Shown piece after piece: positions 16,651 through 24,203 of a stretch of 26,889 bases of DNA. The DNA lies in NCBI GenBank assembly GCA_964509505.1, contig CAZDYP010000054.1, positions 1-26,889 on the forward strand, read 5' to 3'. A program made the translations under genes and the position numbers. Below the pieces are notes generated by a model, which was given only the letters and a program-made list of their open reading frames with translations, had not been told where the DNA came from and made no database searches. The stretch comes from CAZDYP01 sp964509505 (GTDB lineage Bacteria > Chloroflexota > Anaerolineae > JACRMK01). How positions within the stretch are numbered: the stretch's first letter is position 1; each line of letters begins with the position of its first letter.

Positions 16651-17037
16651 TTAGAGCAAGCCCATTCCTTTGAGTCCGCCCATGAGCGGCCCCATGCGTT
16701 CTTCCGATAGCTGGCGCGCCTTCTCGACCGCGTCGTTGAACACAGACACGAGCATGTCTTGTAACATCTCCACATCTTCAGGATTCAAAACTTCGGGAGC
16801 GATTTTGACCGATTGCACCACATGTTGCCCGGTCATGGTGATGGTGACAGCGCCGCCGCCTGCGCTCGCTTCGACGGTTTCCTTACCCAACGCATCTTGG
16901 GTTTCCACCAGTTGCTGTTGCATTTTTTGAATCATGCCTGACATAGCGGGATTCAAGCCGCCGACCGCGGGCATAGCGGTCGCGCGGTTGCCGCCTGCGG
17001 GCGGTCCGCCGCCGCGATAAGGAATTTTGCGTGGCAT
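16651..17037 (-). CDS. ybaB: YbaB/EbfC family nucleoid-associated protein
   Basis: This is a small DNA-binding protein of 128 residues. The core (about 35-128) has the family pattern: a helix MIQKMQQQLVETQDALG, the strand segment VEASAGGGAVTITMTGQ, the VQSVKIAPEVLNPEDVEMLQDM block and a C-terminal helix VFNDAVEKARQLSEE ending in a Met/Gly-rich tail. About 30 N-terminal residues rich in Gly/Pro/Arg precede the core and are longer than in most relatives. AAGGAG lies eight bases before the ATG. Its position between dnaX and recR is the conserved one and strongly supports the call. Confidence 0.95.
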   Translation of the reverse strand: MPRKIPYRGGGPPAGGNRATAMPAVGGLNPAMSGMIQKMQQQLVETQDALGKETVEASAGGGAVTITMTGQHVVQSVKIAPEVLNPEDVEMLQDMLVSVFNDAVEKARQLSEERMGPLMGGLKGMGLL

Positions 17038-17098
17038 TTTTCGTGCTCCTTACAATCAAAAAGTATCAAGGGCATTCAAGATTAATTCCTACCCGATC

Positions 17099-18832
17099 TT
17101 ACGATTCATCCTCAACGGCTGCGATGCGCGCGTTATATTTGGTCACGACCTCCTTCACCAACGGGTCTTCCATCGCTTGCTGGTTTTTGTCCTTCGGGCG
17201 CAGTGGCGATTTTTTCGCGGTATGCGCGGCCAGCTCGCAACGCACGAACAGCGGTTGTTGCGCGATTTGGCTCAACACTTCTTCGAGTAGTTGTTTGTTC
17301 TTGGGCTCTTCGATTTTGTCTTTGTGAAATGGATAAGGGAAGCCCAACACCACCACATCTTTTTCCACCGTCATGATGTGTCCCGATTTCAGAATGGCTT
17401 CGAGCTGACGGTTTTGTGGTTTGATGGACGCCAACACATCGGACCATTTTTGCATGATGAGCTCATAGCCCAGGATGGTCGGCGTATGAGAGTTCGTGGT
17501 CGGTGATGCAGCAGGCGGTTCAGGTGGGATGGGCTTCGCGCCTTCGCGCGCGTTCTTCAACGCAGACGGTGGTGGTGGCGTAACGGCTGTGGGATTGGCG
17601 CGCGGACTAATAGGCGACGACGGCGGTGGAGGCGTAGAGAGCGCACGCGCAGGCGGCGGCGTGGACCGTGATGGGATTGACGTTGACGGCGACGATGAGG
17701 GTGGCGCTAGGGCAGGTCCCGTTCCTCGTCCCCCATCTCCCGTCTCCATCCGCAATGCCGACTCCACAAACGCGACCTCAATCGGCAGTTGTGGTTGCAA
17801 CGCATTGCGAAGCTGATACACCGCTTGCGAAAAATTTTTGATGATCGTCAACAGTTCAGCGGTGGACAGTTGCGCCGCCTGCGCCTTCATCTCCAAGATG
17901 ATTTCGGTGGGCAACGCCAGCAATTGTCCTTCGGGACTGCCGCGCAACAACAACAAGCTCCGCAAATACTCCAACGCTTCGCGCACAAACTGACGCGGCT
18001 CCGCGCCGTCGTTGATGGTTCGATTGATGAGCTGCAGACCGCCGCTCACATCGCGCGCCACAATGGCGTCAGCGAGCTGCCGCATCACGTGTGAGGCGAC
18101 GGAGCCAAGAATCTGTTGCGCTTGGGCGAGCGTCACTTGTCCACCGCCGAAAGCCATCATCTGGTCGAGCAAGCTGATACCATCGCGCATACAGCCGCCT
18201 GCTTGTCGCGCGAGCAAATCCAACGCGCCCGCTTCGACGCTGGCGCCTTCTTGTTCAGCGATGTAGGCAAGGCGGTCGCGCAATTGGCGGAATGCGACCA
18301 AACGAAAATCGAAGCGCTGGCAACGCGAGAGAATCGTCGCAGGAAGTTTATCTACTTCGGTCGTCGCCAAAATGAAGATGGCATGCGCGGGCGGTTCTTC
18401 GAGCGTCTTCAACAGCGCGTTGAAGGCGCCAGTTGAGAGCATGTGTACTTCATCAATGATATAAACTTTATAACGGCATTGACTGGGAGAGAACCCGATG
18501 CGCTCGCGGAGTTCGCGCACGTTGTCCACGCTGTTGTTGGAGGCGGCGTCAATCTCGATGAGGTCAAGATTGCGTCCTGCGGTGATGCTCGCGCAAATGT
18601 CGCACTCGTTACACGGACGCGCGCTGACATCATGGGCAAGACAATTGAGCGCCTTGGCAAACAGACGCGCATTGGTTGTCTTGCCGGTGCCGCGTGGGCC
18701 CGTGAACAAATAGGCGTGCGCGATGCGATTTTGGCGAATGGCATTGAGCAGCGTCGTCGTGATGTGTTCTTGTCCGATCACGTCGGCGAAGATCTGCGGA
18801 CGCCACTTACGATACAAGGAGACGGCAGGCAT
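17099..18832 (-). CDS. dnaX: DNA polymerase III subunit gamma/tau
   Basis: This is the ATPase of the clamp loader. The 577-residue product has Walker A GPRGTGKT (45-52), the zinc-binding cysteines C64, C74, C77 and C80, Walker B IIDEVHML (about 125-132), LLKTLEEPP, and the sensor-1/arginine-finger region ATTEVDKLPATILSRCQRF. The AAA+ and collar domains end near residue 370. A Pro/Ser-rich linker (about 380-460) leads to a tau-type C-terminal domain. There is no Shine-Dalgarno; a promoter with its -10 six bases from the ATG suggests a leaderless message. It leads the dnaX-ybaB-recR unit. Confidence 0.97.
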   Translation of the reverse strand: MPAVSLYRKWRPQIFADVIGQEHITTTLLNAIRQNRIAHAYLFTGPRGTGKTTNARLFAKALNCLAHDVSARPCNECDICASITAGRNLDLIEIDAASNNSVDNVRELRERIGFSPSQCRYKVYIIDEVHMLSTGAFNALLKTLEEPPAHAIFILATTEVDKLPATILSRCQRFDFRLVAFRQLRDRLAYIAEQEGASVEAGALDLLARQAGGCMRDGISLLDQMMAFGGGQVTLAQAQQILGSVASHVMRQLADAIVARDVSGGLQLINRTINDGAEPRQFVREALEYLRSLLLLRGSPEGQLLALPTEIILEMKAQAAQLSTAELLTIIKNFSQAVYQLRNALQPQLPIEVAFVESALRMETGDGGRGTGPALAPPSSSPSTSIPSRSTPPPARALSTPPPPSSPISPRANPTAVTPPPPSALKNAREGAKPIPPEPPAASPTTNSHTPTILGYELIMQKWSDVLASIKPQNRQLEAILKSGHIMTVEKDVVVLGFPYPFHKDKIEEPKNKQLLEEVLSQIAQQPLFVRCELAAHTAKKSPLRPKDKNQQAMEDPLVKEVVTKYNARIAAVEDES

Positions 18833-18838
18833 GGCGCT

Positions 18839-18867
18839 AGTTTATCATCGTTAAAGGTTTCGGGCAA
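18839..18867 (-). promoter_or_regulatory. Promoter of dnaX, predicted leaderless
   Basis: On the minus strand, TTGCCC (18862-18867) is followed after 17 bases by the extended -10 TGATAAACT, whose hexamer TAAACT lies at 18839-18844. The hexamer ends six bases before the dnaX ATG, so the predicted first base of the RNA is at or next to the start codon. No ribosome site would fit. Confidence 0.55.
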
Positions 18868-18873
18868 GCAAAA

Positions 18874-18962
18874 AGTAATGCGTAATTCGTGATACCTCCA
18901 GCTTGAGCGCCTCTCACGCATCACGAACTACGCATTACCTCTTACGGTTCACGCTTGACGCG
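18874..18962. repeat. Heptad-phased inverted repeat between the hybrid kinase and dnaX
   Basis: Arms of 19 bp (18875-18893 and 18920-18938) are inverted copies with one mismatch around a 26-base loop. Both arms and the sequence beyond them read in 7-base words (AGTAATG, CGTAATT, CGTGATA; then CTCACGC, ATCACGA, ACTACGC, ATTACCT, CTTACGG, TTCACGC, TTGACGC). The hairpin could also end the hybrid kinase transcript, though a T-run is lacking. Confidence 0.7.
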
Positions 18963-18969
18963 CTGAGTT

Positions 18970-20568
18970 TCATGCGCGCGGTTTCGCTCTCTCGCGCCGA
19001 TATGGTTTCATCGTCTCGACGAGTTGCTCGCGGTTCACGGGTTTGTCGAGATAACCCGCCGCGCCAAGCGTGTAACCTTTGTTGCGATTCTCGCCCACCG
19101 TTGTCAACATGATGACGGGAATATGCGCGAGTGCGACGTTGCTTTTTAATGCGACCAACACTTGCCAGCCGTCAAGACCCGGCATGAATACGTCGAGCGT
19201 GATGACGTCGGGCTTCAATTCCATGGCGCGCTGCAACCCGGCCTCGCCATCGGCAGCTGTCTCAACTTTGAACCCCTCGCGGCTCAACGTGCGCGCCACT
19301 AAATCGCGCACGACCGCGTCGTCGTCAATCGTCAACACCAGACCAGCGCTATTGTCATCGGAGCGTTCGGCTGCATGCGGCGGCAGATGCGTCTCGCCGC
19401 GCGGGGTGATGCGCCCTAGCACTTCGGAGGGGATGGCGAGCAGAAAGGTTGAGCCTGCGCCTTGTTCGCTGGTGACGAGGATGTGCCCGCCCATCAACTG
19501 ACAGTAGCGATGAGCGATCATCAGGCTCAACCCTGTGCCGCCATATTTACGCAGCACCGCCGTATCTACAGGACGAAATTCTTGGAAGAGGTTGTCCACT
19601 TGTTCTGGGGTCATGCCGATGCCCGTATCGCTGACGGTGAACACCGTCTGTTCCATCCCCCGCCCGATTTCGCGTGAAACCTCGAGCGTGATCTGTCCGT
19701 TGGTTGTAAATTTTGCCGCATTGCGCAGCAAAGCCATGAGCGCGTATTTGGTTTTGACCAAATCGGCGCGCATCGTTCCAAAGTTGGCGTCGCACTCAAC
19801 GGTGAGTTGATTGCCGTTTTGTGCCACTAAGGGACGCGCTGCCTCCACACATTCCTGCACGAGCTTTGGCACATCGAAGGTCTCGAGAAAAATTTCGGTC
19901 TTGCCCGCTTGCAAACGCGAAAGATCGAGGATGTTGTTGATGAAGCCTAACAGATGCAACCCCGATTCGCGAATGCGTCCGAGATCGCGCGCCACTTCAG
20001 GCGCGTAATCGTTTTCTTGCGCGAGCTCCGTCAGGATTTCGCTGTAACCGATAACGGCGTTGAGCGGCGCGCGTAATTCGTGTCCTGTGCTGGCGAGGAA
20101 TTCGGCGCGCAAGCGCAACCCTTCATCGGCTTTGTTGCGGGTGCGTTCGAGTTCGGATTTCGCGTTGACCAATTCGTTGAGGCGTATTTCCAGTTCGCGC
20201 CGCAGCGCTTCAATCTGTTCTTCGGCGCTCGCGCGACGACGGACGATGAAATAGATGAATGCTAAGTTGGCTGTCAACAGCAGCACGTTCACCAATTCAG
20301 CGACGCTGCTTTGAAAGAGGGTGATGGCTGTGGCAACGAGCACCCATACGCCGGCTCGCCACGCAAAAGCGCGCGGGCTCCAACGTAACGCGCCTAACGT
20401 CAATCCGATGAACAGCAGCAACAAGAAAAACAATGGCGCAGGAATGAGCAACCACGCCAACGCGGTGACGACAAGCGCCGCATCCAAAAGACCTAAGTGG
20501 CGCAAAATATCCCTGATGCCGCCTTTGGCAAGGGAGTTAGAGGAGGAGCTGGGGTTGGACTGAGTCAT
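18970..20568 (-). CDS. Hybrid sensor histidine kinase with C-terminal receiver domain
   Basis: This 532-residue protein has four hydrophobic segments (about residues 28-108), a coiled coil (about 112-152), a HisKA domain with ASTGHELRAPLNAVIGYSE (phospho-accepting H163), and an HATPase domain with N box LRNAAKFT (N283), DTGIGM (D314) and GGTGLSL. The receiver (about 408-525) has acidic pocket IDDD, phospho-acceptor D459 in TLDVFMPGLDGW, and Lys in YLDKPVN. All key residues are present, so it should autophosphorylate and relay to its own receiver. There is no large external loop, so the signal is probably sensed in or near the membrane. No DNA-binding partner is adjacent. The conserved TGHELR replaces the commoner S-HE-R start. 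Confidence 0.95.
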   Translation of the reverse strand: MTQSNPSSSSNSLAKGGIRDILRHLGLLDAALVVTALAWLLIPAPLFFLLLLFIGLTLGALRWSPRAFAWRAGVWVLVATAITLFQSSVAELVNVLLLTANLAFIYFIVRRRASAEEQIEALRRELEIRLNELVNAKSELERTRNKADEGLRLRAEFLASTGHELRAPLNAVIGYSEILTELAQENDYAPEVARDLGRIRESGLHLLGFINNILDLSRLQAGKTEIFLETFDVPKLVQECVEAARPLVAQNGNQLTVECDANFGTMRADLVKTKYALMALLRNAAKFTTNGQITLEVSREIGRGMEQTVFTVSDTGIGMTPEQVDNLFQEFRPVDTAVLRKYGGTGLSLMIAHRYCQLMGGHILVTSEQGAGSTFLLAIPSEVLGRITPRGETHLPPHAAERSDDNSAGLVLTIDDDAVVRDLVARTLSREGFKVETAADGEAGLQRAMELKPDVITLDVFMPGLDGWQVLVALKSNVALAHIPVIMLTTVGENRNKGYTLGAAGYLDKPVNREQLVETMKPYRRERAKPRA

Positions 20569-20604
20569 AGGTGGCTTTTATACGTGAACGGCGCAAGTGG
20601 CGGT

Positions 20605-20633
20605 AGTTTAACATTTTTGGGGGTTTCAAGCAA
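20605..20633 (-). promoter_or_regulatory. Promoter of the hybrid histidine kinase gene
   Basis: On the minus strand, TTGCTT (20628-20633) and the extended -10 TGTTAAACT (hexamer 20605-20610) are separated by 17 bases. The -10 has the same form as that of dnaX. The predicted leader is about 30 bases. A second TATAAA lies at 20577-20582, eight bases from the ATG, as a weaker alternative. Confidence 0.5.
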
Positions 20634-20716
20634 AGCCCCAGCGAGCGTATTGACGCGTTTGGCAAAAGCTCTACCTGTTCGTATCATCGGGGCGCTGCTC
20701 AAAATCTTCAATAATT

Positions 20717-20805
20717 AGGACTTACGCAAAATCCAAGCGAGCGGCACAGTTCCACTACTGTTTGAACGATTCGCGGATAAAAAAATTTGATCTCGCGTAA
20801 GTCCT
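20717..20805. mobile_element. Short MITE-like element with AGGACTTACGC ends
   Basis: The ends AGGACTTACGC (20717-20727) and GCGTAAGTCCT (20795-20805) are exact inverted copies. Weaker complementarity continues inward (AAAATC/GATCTC). The 89-bp interior has no coding potential. The end sequence resembles those of IS-derived MITEs seen in cyanobacteria and other phyla; the parent transposase is not in the window. It occupies the gap between two divergent genes, 32 bp before the start of the PLP enzyme. Confidence 0.7.
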
Positions 20806-20837
20806 GAATATGCACAAATTCATTTTTAGGAGTCCTG

Positions 20838-21938
20838 ATGTCGAGCTATACACCATCCCTTGGCGTCCCGCTTTCTGAAATTGATACGCCCGCGTTGCTC
20901 ATCCATCACGAAAAGTTGATGCGTAACATTCAACAGATGGCAAACTTTTGCGCGGCGGGACCTGTGAAGCTGCGCCCGCACAGCAAAACGCATAAGTGCG
21001 TCCCAATCGCGCAACGGCAACTAGAGGCAGGCGCCATCGGTATCACTTGCGCGAAACTCGGCGAAGCCGAAGCGTTAGCGGCAGGCGGCATTCAAGACAT
21101 TCTCATCGCCAATCAAATCATCGGGCCCATCAAAATTGCGCGCCTCGCGCAACTAGCGAAACACTGCAACCTCATGGTCGCCGTAGATGCTCCATCAAAC
21201 ATCCGCGAGCTATCGGCGGCCGCGACGGCTGCGCGGGTGACGATTGGTTGTTTGGTCGAGGTCAACATTGGCATGAATCGGTGTGGCGTCGAACCCGGTG
21301 AACCTGCGCTCGCCCTCGCGCGACAAATCGCCGCAAGTCCGGGTTTACAGTTCATGGGGATTCAAGCATACGAAGGTCATTTGGTTAACCTGACGCCGTT
21401 TGAAGAGCGCAGGGCGCGCACCTTGACGGACATGCAAAAAGCGATTGACACCAAAACATTCATCGAAGCAGCTGGCCTCGCCGTGCCCATCGTGAGTGGC
21501 GGAGGCACGGGCACCTACAGCATCACGGGGCGCATGGAAGGCATGACCGAATTACAAGCAGGCTCGTACGCAACGATGGATGCGAAATATCAATCCATCG
21601 GCGGCGCCGATTTTGAAAACGCTTTGTCTGTGCTGGTCACGGTCATTAGTCGTCCGACGCCTGACGTGGCTGTGATTGATGCGGGGCTTAAGGCGATGAC
21701 GACAGAATTTGGTTTGCCGACGGTGGAAGTCGAGGGCGCGAAGTTGCTTTATTGCTCCGAAGAACACGCGAAGATCAGTTTGAGCGGCGCCGCGCGCGAT
21801 TTACGCATCGGCGACAAAATTACTCTTGTGCCATCGCATGGTTGCACGACGATCAATCTGCACGATCAGCTCTACGTCACCGAAGACGAACGCTTGCGCG
21901 ACATCTGGCAAGTTGTGGGACGTGGCAAGTTTCAGTGA
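20838..21938 (+). CDS. Fold-type III PLP enzyme, D-threonine aldolase/D-serine dehydratase-like (DSD1 family)
   Basis: This 366-residue cytoplasmic enzyme has an alanine-racemase-like N-terminal barrel and the C-terminal domain of eukaryotic-type D-serine dehydratases and bacterial D-threonine aldolases. The N-terminus shows DTPALLIHHEKLMRNIQ and RPHSKTHK, in which K50 is the expected Schiff-base lysine. EVNIGMNRCGVEPGEP and SGGGTGTY form the phosphate-binding region. SHGCTTINLH near the C-terminus provides the His334-X-Cys336 pair that binds a metal in D-serine dehydratases. Reaction is therefore either D-serine to pyruvate and ammonia or retro-aldol cleavage of D-3-hydroxy amino acids; sequence alone does not decide. 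AGGAG sits seven bases before the ATG. It is transcribed away from the hybrid kinase. Confidence 0.88.
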   Translation: MSSYTPSLGVPLSEIDTPALLIHHEKLMRNIQQMANFCAAGPVKLRPHSKTHKCVPIAQRQLEAGAIGITCAKLGEAEALAAGGIQDILIANQIIGPIKIARLAQLAKHCNLMVAVDAPSNIRELSAAATAARVTIGCLVEVNIGMNRCGVEPGEPALALARQIAASPGLQFMGIQAYEGHLVNLTPFEERRARTLTDMQKAIDTKTFIEAAGLAVPIVSGGGTGTYSITGRMEGMTELQAGSYATMDAKYQSIGGADFENALSVLVTVISRPTPDVAVIDAGLKAMTTEFGLPTVEVEGAKLLYCSEEHAKISLSGAARDLRIGDKITLVPSHGCTTINLHDQLYVTEDERLRDIWQVVGRGKFQ

Positions 21939-22040
21939 TTCGCTCGCGAGCCTATATGGGTGCGGGTGACGCCTAGCAGCGCAATCGCCGTGCCAATGAT
22001 TTTGTCAAAGGTGATAGCCTCATGCAAGCGGCTGGCGCTT
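21932..22040 (-). pseudogene. C-terminal remnant of an EamA/DMT-family transporter
   Basis: Read on the minus strand, this stretch encodes about 34 residues ending in a stop: RLHEAITFDKIIGTAIALLG then VTRTHIG. This fits the last helix of EamA drug/metabolite transporters (pattern LGE.LT..qliG..LIl.GV). The stop lies inside the 3' end of the opposite-strand PLP gene. Nothing upstream of it encodes the rest of the roughly 290-residue protein; instead a heptanucleotide array begins. It is therefore a truncated tail. Confidence 0.6.
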
Positions 22041-22045
22041 GGGTG

Positions 22046-22117
22046 TTGGTAATTGTGTGGGCGAGATTATAGCATGTATTTCAACCTCCAACTTCCAATT
22101 ACCAATTACCAATTACT
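22046..22117. repeat. Heptanucleotide array upstream of the AlbA_2 regulator
   Basis: CAACCTC, CAACTTC, CAATTAC, CAATTAC and CAATTAC follow one another at 22083-22117. TTGGTAATTG at 22046-22055 is the exact complement of part of the array (CAATTACCAA), giving a possible stem with a 40-base loop. A minus-strand TATAAT occurs inside the loop at 22066-22071. Confidence 0.75.
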
Positions 22118-22119
22118 CT

Positions 22120-22134
22120 TGTTATAATCTCCCC
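22120..22134 (+). promoter_or_regulatory. Extended -10 promoter of the AlbA_2 regulator, predicted leaderless
   Basis: TGTTATAAT at 22120-22128 is a perfect extended -10 (TGnTATAAT). The hexamer ends six bases before the ATG at 22135, so the RNA should begin at the start codon. No -35 match is seen at the normal distance, where the CAATTAC repeats lie. Extended -10 promoters can work without one. Confidence 0.6.
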
Positions 22135-23499
22135 ATGCCCCTCTCTGTTTCACTTGAAAAAGGCCCTTCGCAGCTTACTGCCTTCACGCCCACAGCCGAT
22201 GTGTCGCTCATTGCCGAGACGATGGTTGCTTTTGCAAACGCCGATGGCGGCAACATCTTCATCGGCGTCAAGCCCGACGGCACGCTGCGCGATTTGTCGG
22301 GCGAAGACGTGGATACGTCGGTCACATGGGCGCAATCGTTGTGTCGTCCGCCTGTGCGTACCGAGTGGCAGCGCGTCGAGACGCAGCTGGGGTATGCGGT
22401 GTGCTTGCACGTGCCACGCAGTCCCGATTTGCATTCGCTTGCCGATGGACGTGTGCTGATTCGCGCAGGCGCAGAGAATCGTCCGCTGGCGGGCGCGGAG
22501 ATTCGTCAGCTCGCAGCGACCAAAGGCAGCGGTGATTTCGAGGCCGAGTTGGTGCCAGCGGCGCGGCGCAGTGATTTAGATGAGAACATCGTCGCTGAAT
22601 ATCTTGCGAAGCGCGAGGAGAAATTGCGGCGACGCCTCACGCAATCTGCGGATGAGCTGTTGCGCGACGCAGGCTTCACGGACGAGCATGGCGACCCCAC
22701 GGCGGCGGGTATTTTGTTGCTCGGCAAAAATCCGCAAGCGTATTTGCCGCAAGGCGGACTGACCTTCGTGCGCTTTCCCGGCACGCAACCCACCGCGTCT
22801 GGGGAGCAAGCGGGCTATGGACGCCGGGAGGAAATTACTGGAGCATTGCCACGCCTGATCGAGGATGCATGGGACGTGATTCACCAAGAGATGCGTGTGG
22901 GCGCGGTTGTGACGGGACTCAAACGTGAAGAGACGACGGAGTATCCGCCCTTTGCTGTGCGCGAAGCGCTTATCAACGCCGTCGCGCATCGAGACTATCG
23001 GCTCGCGGGGCGACGCATCGAAGTGCGGATGTTTGATGACCGCCTCGAAATCATCAGTCCTGGTGGTCTGGCGGGCTATATCACGATTGACAACATCGTG
23101 GAGGAACATTTCTCGCGTAATCCACGCCTCGTGCATGGTCTGTTCCAATGGGGCTACATCGAAGAGCTCGGCTTGGGCGTGGACAAGATGATCGAAGACA
23201 TGCTCGCCGCAGGTCAACCGCCGCCGAAGTTTAAGCCTACACCATATTCGTTCACCGTTATCTTGTCGAATCAAAAACAGCGCACGCCGATGCCAATGTG
23301 GCAGAAGAATACGAATGAGCGACAGAAACGCGCGATTCAATACGTGCAGGAACATGGCCGTATTACCAACCGCGAATATCAAACGCTCTGCCCCGATGTG
23401 AGCGCGGAAACGTTGCGGATTGATTTGGCGGATATGGTGGACAAGGGGTTGTTAATCCGGGTTGGGGATAAAAAAGGCACCTACTATATGCTCAAGTGA
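22135..23499 (+). CDS. AlbA_2 (Schlafen-type) domain ATP-binding putative transcriptional regulator
   Basis: This 454-residue protein has three parts. Residues about 1-115 form an AlbA_2 domain with the typical ETMVAFANADGGNIFIGVKPDG. About 190-400 match the RecG-C-terminal-like/HATPase_c_4 region, with AVREALINAVAHRDY, IEVRMFDDRLEIISPGGL and RNPRLVHGLFQWGYIEELGLG. About 400-454 form a winged helix (ITNREYQTLCPDVSAETLRIDLADMVDKG). Such proteins are annotated as transcriptional regulators, sometimes wrongly as RecG helicases; the helicase motor is absent. The ATG at 22135 is chosen because it fits the domain start and the promoter. A GTG at 22039 would translate the repeat array. It may be self-regulating or part of a defence or stress response, but neither is shown. 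Confidence 0.88.
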   Translation: MPLSVSLEKGPSQLTAFTPTADVSLIAETMVAFANADGGNIFIGVKPDGTLRDLSGEDVDTSVTWAQSLCRPPVRTEWQRVETQLGYAVCLHVPRSPDLHSLADGRVLIRAGAENRPLAGAEIRQLAATKGSGDFEAELVPAARRSDLDENIVAEYLAKREEKLRRRLTQSADELLRDAGFTDEHGDPTAAGILLLGKNPQAYLPQGGLTFVRFPGTQPTASGEQAGYGRREEITGALPRLIEDAWDVIHQEMRVGAVVTGLKREETTEYPPFAVREALINAVAHRDYRLAGRRIEVRMFDDRLEIISPGGLAGYITIDNIVEEHFSRNPRLVHGLFQWGYIEELGLGVDKMIEDMLAAGQPPPKFKPTPYSFTVILSNQKQRTPMPMWQKNTNERQKRAIQYVQEHGRITNREYQTLCPDVSAETLRIDLADMVDKGLLIRVGDKKGTYYMLK

Positions 23500-23515
23500 G
23501 CAAGGAGCAAGGTCC

Positions 23516-24115
23516 GTGACCAAACGACAAATGCTGTTCACGATGACGGCCTTTAATTTACTGTGGCTATGCGCCTTGGTAATCATCCTGAGTGTGACAC
23601 GCTCGGTCCAAGCGCAAACGCCCACCGTCATCGGCGCAGGCCCTTTTTACGAAACGTATGCGGGCGCGGACTTCGTGCCATACAGTGTGGTAGATTTTCC
23701 AATCAAACGCGATGGCTATGCCGTCATACGCGACGCTGGCTACGGCGTCGGCGTGGCAGGGATTCACTTGCCGCCCAATGCCGTAATCACTTCATTGACG
23801 AATGACAGTGAAGTAGTAGGCGATGGCTCAACCAATCCTCCCGTTGATGTGTTGTTGCTGGAATGCGCTTTGGGCAGTGCGACTTGCAACGAACGCGCGC
23901 GGGCGACACGCAATACGCTCGGACGCGCGCAAACTACGACCACCTTGGGGAGCCCAGTGAGTTTAGACACTGCGAACAAAGCCTATTTCTTACAACTCAA
24001 TCTAGATGGATTGAACTCGTCGTTCTATAGCAAATTCTATTACGCGCGCATTGGCTACACCCTGCCGTATAGCTTCACCATCAACAGTCTGTTTCTGCCT
24101 AACGTGAATCGCTAA
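23516..24115 (+). CDS. Secreted or membrane-anchored protein of unknown function
   Basis: This 199-residue product starts with a hydrophobic signal segment (about residues 9-33: FNLLWLCALVIILSVTRSVQA) and a probable cleavage after VQA. No known domain is recognised in the mature part. It is mostly beta-prone, has two cysteines in ECALGSATCNE that may form a disulphide, and ends IGYTLPYSFTINSLFLPNV, resembling C-termini of other exported proteins in this region that end near FIPNL or VYIPLI. The GTG at 23516 has AAGGAG eight bases upstream and lies 16 bp after the preceding stop, so it may be co-transcribed with the AlbA_2 gene. ATGs at 23531 or 23546 are alternatives. Confidence 0.7.
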   Translation: MTKRQMLFTMTAFNLLWLCALVIILSVTRSVQAQTPTVIGAGPFYETYAGADFVPYSVVDFPIKRDGYAVIRDAGYGVGVAGIHLPPNAVITSLTNDSEVVGDGSTNPPVDVLLLECALGSATCNERARATRNTLGRAQTTTTLGSPVSLDTANKAYFLQLNLDGLNSSFYSKFYYARIGYTLPYSFTINSLFLPNVNR

Positions 24116-24163
24116 ACGCAATGACGCGGAGGTTTTGCAGCATCATTTGCAGCTCACCACGCC

Positions 24164-24191
24164 AATTACCAATTACTAATTACGCATTACG
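24164..24191. repeat. Heptanucleotide array before the histidine phosphatase gene
   Basis: AATTACC, AATTACT, AATTACG and CATTACG occur in tandem, 12 bases before the ATG of the next gene. The word AATTACC is shared with the array at 22083-22117. Confidence 0.7.
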
Positions 24192-24203
24192 ACCCAGCCC
24201 GCT

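Noticed and set aside
17830..17839. Programmed frameshift site in dnaX (AAAAATTTTT)
   Set aside because: It is not a typical A-rich slippery heptamer, and lies near the end of the collar region without a clear stimulatory structure.
22066..22071. Minus-strand TATAAT as a promoter for the EamA remnant
   Set aside because: No -35 match at 15-19 bases and no intact gene downstream; it lies in AT-rich repeat DNA.
22576..23382. 268-codon open frame opposite the AlbA_2 regulator
   Set aside because: No recognisable domain; the plus-strand gene has clear conserved motifs.
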